NCBI RefSeq assembly: GCF_001761365.1
Contig: NZ_CP017477.1
Coordinates: forward strand, 3,586,001 to 3,650,000
Reading direction: 5' to 3'
DNA: 64,000 nucleotides
From: Polaribacter vadi
GTDB lineage: Bacteria; Bacteroidota; Bacteroidia; Flavobacteriales; Flavobacteriaceae
The position numbers and the translations under genes are program-made. The notes beneath the pieces are model-generated. The model saw only the letters and a program-made list of their open reading frames with translations, did no database searches and was not told the DNA's origin. This document shows, in pieces, positions 60,535-64,000 of the stretch; the first letter of the stretch is position 1; every line of letters begins with the position of its first letter.

Positions 60535-60718
60535 TTTTAATTTACTTTTTAAAGCTACGAATATAGGTTTTTTGTCGTTTAGAAAATATAATAGCAACAA
60601 GATTTAAATCGAAACAAAAAACAAGATGGAAATAGAAAATTAACCCTAGAAATTTAGAGTGATTTTTCTCTGTTTTCTATCTTCTTTTTTCTGATGAAAA
60701 GTATTAATTTCGCCAACT

Positions 60719-61336
60719 ATGGATTTTTCATCAAAAATATTAGAAAACGCTGTAAATGAAGTTTCACGTTTGCCAGGAATTGGCAAAAGAACAGCTTTGC
60801 GTTTGGTTTTACATTTATTAAAACAACCTTCAGAAAATACAAAATTTTTGTCTGAAGCCTTGTTGCATTTAAGAAATGATGTAAAAAACTGCGAAAAATG
60901 TCATAATATTTCTGATACACTTTTATGTAATATTTGTCAGAATCCAAAAAGAAACCCAGAAATTGTTTGTGTAGTAGAGGATATTAGAGATGTAATGGCT
61001 ATTGAAAGCACGTCTCAATTTCAAGGATTGTATCATGTTTTAGGTGGAAAAATATCGCCAATTGAAGGAATTGGACCACAAAACTTAAAGATAGATTCCT
61101 TAATTACCAAAGTAAAAAACGGAGAAATTAAAGAACTTATTTTTGCGTTAAGTTCAACAATGGAAGGTGATACCACAAATTTCTACATTTACAAACAAAT
61201 AGAAAAGTTCGATATTACAACGTCTACAATTGCAAGAGGAATTGCAGTTGGTGATGAACTTGAATATGCAGATGAAGTTACTTTAGGAAGAAGTATTGTA
61301 AATAGAATTCCTTTTGAGCAGAGTATAAGAGGTTAA
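60719..61336 (+). CDS. recR: Recombination protein RecR
   Basis: RecR works with RecF and RecO to load RecA at gaps. The 205-residue protein has helix-hairpin-helix [17 protein letters not shown], a zinc finger [16 protein letters not shown], and a Toprim domain ([28 protein letters not shown]). All zinc ligands are present. A TAATTTCG box lies 7 bases before the start region. Complete. Confidence 0.94.
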   Translation: MDFSSKILENAVNEVSRLPGIGKRTALRLVLHLLKQPSENTKFLSEALLHLRNDVKNCEKCHNISDTLLCNICQNPKRNPEIVCVVEDIRDVMAIESTSQFQGLYHVLGGKISPIEGIGPQNLKIDSLITKVKNGEIKELIFALSSTMEGDTTNFYIYKQIEKFDITTSTIARGIAVGDELEYADEVTLGRSIVNRIPFEQSIRG

Positions 61337-61416
61337 ATTTTGATAGTAATTAATATATTGATGATTTAAATTTTTGGAATTTTATTACTTATATATGGAT
61401 TTTATAAGCTGCCTTT

Positions 61417-61959
61417 TTATCTTTCTATTTCAGGTAATACAAATTTTTTTTCTTCCGCTTTTTGTCTTATAAAAAGTAAATCCCTTTCCTTTAAAGTGTA
61501 TACTAATTCCTTTTTATTAAAACATTTACCATTTGATAAATCTAATTTTATTCCACTTTCAATTAAATGTGCGTGAGGATTAGAAGGAAATGGGTCTACA
61601 TCATATTTGTGAATTATCCAAATTAGTCCTTTAGATTTAATTCGAACTTTATAGTTCATTAATAAATCTTTTGGTATTATTTCACCTGAAGTTTCAACTG
61701 TATTCTTTAGTATTTTAAAATCGAAATCTGATAATAATTTTAGAGCTTTTTTATATTCAATTGTTAAACTCCAAAAATCTAAGGGGTGTTCCCAATTTTT
61801 TTCTTCTTTTAAAACAAGATATAAAGAATCAAATATTTCTTCACGTGAAATTTCTTCATTTTTTAATTTCGAATAATATTCTGAAAGATTATTTAAAATA
61901 GAATCTAGTTCACTAATCTTATTCAACGAATTTTCAGTTCCTTTTTCACTTTTTTGCAT
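61417..61959 (-). CDS. Hypothetical protein with IIHKYDVDPFPSNPHAH motif
   Basis: The 180-residue soluble protein is helical in its first 100 residues (SELDSILNNLSEYYSKL, KEEISREEIFDSLYLVLK). The second half has IIHKYDVDPFPSNPHAHLIES and LDLSNGKCF, a His-rich stretch with conserved-looking D, P and H residues that I have seen in unannotated Bacteroidetes proteins, often as lone accessory genes. The DNA around it (TTCCGTAAATTT, GCTTACAGC) resembles the ends of the cassette-like block at 37.6-39.2 kb. No function is assigned. Confidence 0.5.
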   Translation of the reverse strand: MQKSEKGTENSLNKISELDSILNNLSEYYSKLKNEEISREEIFDSLYLVLKEEKNWEHPLDFWSLTIEYKKALKLLSDFDFKILKNTVETSGEIIPKDLLMNYKVRIKSKGLIWIIHKYDVDPFPSNPHAHLIESGIKLDLSNGKCFNKKELVYTLKERDLLFIRQKAEEKKFVLPEIER

Positions 61960-62184
61960 TTTGTTTTTTTTGGTTGCTTACAGCTCATTATATAGTACTT
62001 TTATTACATATGTTCCGTAAATTTAAACTAGATATCGTAATTTTTAAATTACTATTCTCCTGTAAATATAATTTATTTGAAAAATAGTTTTAACTAAAAT
62101 GTAAATTTTATAGTAGCTGTGTTCAACGTATTAATCTGTTTTAATAATCAATTTAACATGTCTGTAAATATTAGTTTTTTTAAA

Positions 62185-63015
62185 CTAAACTCTAATCGTT
62201 AAAATAGGTTTTGATGCTTTTTTTGATAAAGATTTGGTGACACTTGCAGAAAATAAATGCGATAAACCAGTTCTACCACTTGTGCTTAAGGCAATTAAAT
62301 CTGCATTAATATTATTGGCAAAGTTTAAAATCCCTTTTTCAATTAAAGCGTCATTATATATATTGATGGAATATTTGGGTAAATCAAATCCTTCAATAAA
62401 ATTTTCGATTTTTTCAGTGGCTTCTTGCGTACTTTCAAATTTTGAGGGTGTATTTATTTTTAGTAAATGTATTTTACTATCAAAATGATTTGCAAACTCT
62501 AAAAATTTCCTAAAAACTTCTTTTTTATCTTCATTTTTAAAGCTAGAGGCAAATATTAAATTTTTCATTCTAAATTTTTCATTGTCTTTTTTTACGACAA
62601 TTACTGGCATTTTGGCTGTTCTTACTACTTTTTCTGTGTTAGAGCCAATAATAATTTCTTCAAACTCAGATTGCCCTTTATAACCCATTACAATTAAATC
62701 CGCATTAATTTTATCAGCATATTTTAAAATACCTTCATAGGGAGTTTGTAGTTTTATCGCATAATGCACTTGAGTACTTTTGCTAAAAAAACTATTTTTA
62801 AATTCTAAAATACGTTCTCTTATCTTTCTTAAATACAACATGCTTTCAGGAATGCTAAAACTGCTTGCAGGCCCCATATCTACAACACCTGTTGGTAGTT
62901 CTATAATGTGTAAAAGGTAAACAACACTATTAGATTTCTTAGCAATTCTTGCTGCCATTTTAGAGGCAAATTCAGATTTTTTTGAAAAATCTATAGGAAC
63001 TAAAATGTTTTTCAT
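62185..63015 (-). CDS. Universal stress protein, tandem Usp domains
   Basis: Two Usp domains in 276 residues. The first (1-145) has NILVPIDFSKKSEFA, ADLIVMGYKGQSEFEEIIIGSNTEKVVRTAKMPVIVV with a GxxG-type ATP-binding motif. The second (150-276) is shorter and ends ADLIALSTSGRTGLSHLFSASVTKSL. The first matches the ATP-binding subgroup. Usp proteins respond to starvation and oxidative stress. It is a single gene, divergent from the rimP leader. Confidence 0.9.
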   Translation of the reverse strand: MKNILVPIDFSKKSEFASKMAARIAKKSNSVVYLLHIIELPTGVVDMGPASSFSIPESMLYLRKIRERILEFKNSFFSKSTQVHYAIKLQTPYEGILKYADKINADLIVMGYKGQSEFEEIIIGSNTEKVVRTAKMPVIVVKKDNEKFRMKNLIFASSFKNEDKKEVFRKFLEFANHFDSKIHLLKINTPSKFESTQEATEKIENFIEGFDLPKYSINIYNDALIEKGILNFANNINADLIALSTSGRTGLSHLFSASVTKSLSKKASKPILTIRV

Positions 63016-63082
63016 GGTGGTAGAATTTTTAGGTTAAAATTGATGTATTTAAAGTTACAAAAAAAAATGAATATAATTACGT

Positions 63083-63112
63083 TTGATAAATAGCAAAGTA
63101 TTCGTATATTTG
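63083..63112 (+). promoter_or_regulatory. Promoter of the rimP-nusA operon
   Basis: TTG at 63083-63085 and TATATTTG at 63105-63112 with a 19-base spacer match the Bacteroidetes -33/-7 consensus exactly. A start about 63118 would give a 90-base leader that begins with a terminator hairpin. Confidence 0.78.
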
Positions 63113-63140
63113 CACCGAATTTAGCAGTAATTTGATAAAT

Positions 63141-63166
63141 GAGGGGACTTAAAGTCCCCTCTTTTT
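63141..63166 (+). terminator. Leader terminator (attenuator candidate) of the rimP operon
   Basis: GAGGGGACTT, a single A, AAGTCCCCTC (63141-63161) and TTTTT form a strong terminator between the promoter and rimP. Placed in a leader of the operon that encodes NusA, it may be controlled read-through. A factor-independent terminator here is seen; the regulation is inference. Confidence 0.75.
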
Positions 63167-63210
63167 ATACTCAGAAGCAATGTTTTTTGAGGAAATTATA
63201 AGATTTTAGC

Positions 63211-63672
63211 ATGAATCAAACCAAGGTAAAGGATTTAGTAGACGAGGCTTTAGCGCTGAATGAAACGTTATTTTTAATAGATTTGTCAATCTCTGTTAAT
63301 AATAAAATTCAAATCACTGTAGATGGAGATAATGGAGTTCCATTAAGTGAGTGTATTAGAATCAGCAGAAATGTTGAAAATAGTTTAGATAGAGAAGAAG
63401 AAGACTTTTCTTTAGAAGTTACCACTCCAGATATTTCTCATCCGTTAAAAGATAAGAGGCAGTATGTTAAAAATATCAACAGAATATTAACAGTAAAAAC
63501 TGCTGAAGAAGAGTTTGAAGGTACTTTAACAGAAGCAGATACTAATAAAATTGTACTAACTTGGAAAGTTAGAGAGCCAAAACCAATAGGTAAAGGTAAA
63601 GTTACTGTATTAAAAACAGCAACTATAGACTATAAAGATATTAAAGAGGCAAAAGTGAAGATTGTATTTTAA
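63211..63672 (+). CDS. rimP: Ribosome maturation factor RimP
   Basis: RimP (153 residues) helps assemble the 30S subunit. The N-terminal alpha/beta domain (TLFLIDLSISVNNKIQITVDGDNGVPLSECIRISRNVE) and the SH3-like C-terminal domain (EFEGTLTEADTNKIVLTW) are both present. It precedes nusA by 11 bases, the universal order rimP-nusA-infB. Confidence 0.9.
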   Translation: MNQTKVKDLVDEALALNETLFLIDLSISVNNKIQITVDGDNGVPLSECIRISRNVENSLDREEEDFSLEVTTPDISHPLKDKRQYVKNINRILTVKTAEEEFEGTLTEADTNKIVLTWKVREPKPIGKGKVTVLKTATIDYKDIKEAKVKIVF

Positions 63673-63683
63673 GTAAAGATGTA

Positions 63684-64000
63684 ATGGAAAATATAGCATT
63701 AATTGATTCGTTTTCAGAATTTAAAGATAATAAAAGTATAGACAGAGTAACATTAATGTCTATTTTAGAAGAAGTATTTAGAGCTGCCTTAAAACGTAAG
63801 TTTGGTTCAGATGATAATTTTGATATCATTATAAACCCAGATAAAGGAGATTTAGAAATTTGGAGAAATAGAGTTGTTGTTGCAGATGGTTTTTCTGAAG
63901 ATGATAATGAAGAAATTGAATTAACAGAAGCAAGAAAAATTGAACCCGATTTTGAAATTGGTGAAGATGTTTCTGAAGAAGTTAAGTTAATAGATTTAGG
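63684..64000 (+). CDS. nusA: Transcription termination/antitermination factor NusA, 5' part (partial)
   Basis: The window ends inside this gene; the first 105 codons are visible. It starts ENIALIDSFSEFKDNK and follows the NusA N-terminal domain (LMSILEEVFRAALKRKFGSD, then WRNRVVVADG and a variable acidic loop). NusA binds RNA polymerase and RNA. Start at 63684 follows rimP by 11 bases. Confidence 0.93.
   Translation, partial: MENIALIDSFSEFKDNKSIDRVTLMSILEEVFRAALKRKFGSDDNFDIIINPDKGDLEIWRNRVVVADGFSEDDNEEIELTEARKIEPDFEIGEDVSEEVKLIDL

Overview
The window is AT-rich chromosomal DNA from a member of the Bacteroidota, most likely a marine Flavobacteriaceae of the Polaribacter/Tenacibaculum type. 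The evidence is the Bacteroidetes ribosomal/alpha operon with a single-cysteine L36, promoters of the TTG-N19-TAnnTTTG type, almost no Shine-Dalgarno sites, a type IX secretion sorting domain on a giant surface protein, paired glutamine synthetases II and III, and many SusC/CarboxypepD-era envelope proteins. The genus is inference; the class is well supported.

Layout. 1-7.4 kb: the end of the spc operon and the alpha operon (rpsH', rplF, rplR, rpsE, rpmD, rplO, secY, infA, rpmJ, rpsM, rpsK, rpsD, rpoA, rplQ) closed by a perfect hairpin terminator. 7.5-12.7 kb: carA, a possible small RNA, eno, gltA and an amidinotransferase-fold hydrolase, each separated by strong terminators. 12.7-18.7 kb: a minus-strand accessory stretch with a HEPN-like protein, a methyltransferase, a LOV-like PAS protein, a gene inserted into the 3' end of a dienelactone hydrolase gene with a 93-bp duplication, and a small locus made of an ECF sigma factor SigZ, a 32-residue peptide with ten cysteines, and a DUF3703 protein. 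18.7-21.9 kb: a six-gene plus-strand operon led by a GbsR/MarR-type regulator. 21.9-36 kb: envelope protein, fused isobutyryl-CoA-mutase-type gene (frameshifted at an A8 tract), VanY-like peptidase, DUF4136 lipoprotein, a two-component system, and divergent glutamine synthetases. 36-39.2 kb: purM and a two-gene cassette-like block of orphan genes. 39.3-52.9 kb: sodC, a metallo-hydrolase, two DUF368 genes (the second fused to shikimate dehydrogenase), DUF349, a cysteine-less zinc-ribbon protein with Nif3, lpxK, thioredoxin, OmpA, Ppx, SixA and pdxH. 53-59 kb: a 1524-residue T9SS-exported protein with six tandem 82-residue repeats and small orphan genes. 59-64 kb: a solute:sodium symporter, recR, a small orphan gene, a tandem universal stress protein, and the start of the rimP-nusA operon behind a leader terminator.

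The most promising unusual signal is the SigZ locus: the tiny cysteine-rich peptide gene and the DUF3703 gene each sit behind the same bipartite sequence (TGCATCTTTTTA, 11 bases, GTCTATT), which looks like an ECF sigma promoter and suggests a compact SigZ metal/thiol-stress regulon. Other points of note are the 93-bp direct repeat flanking an inserted secreted-protein gene, palindromic repeat elements inserted in frame within the mutase gene, a matching pair of operator-like palindromes in the GbsR operon, and the DUF368-AroE fusion. Two genes are broken at homopolymer A tracts, which may be sequencing error, slippage or real mutation. No tRNA, rRNA, CRISPR array or insertion sequence was recognised.
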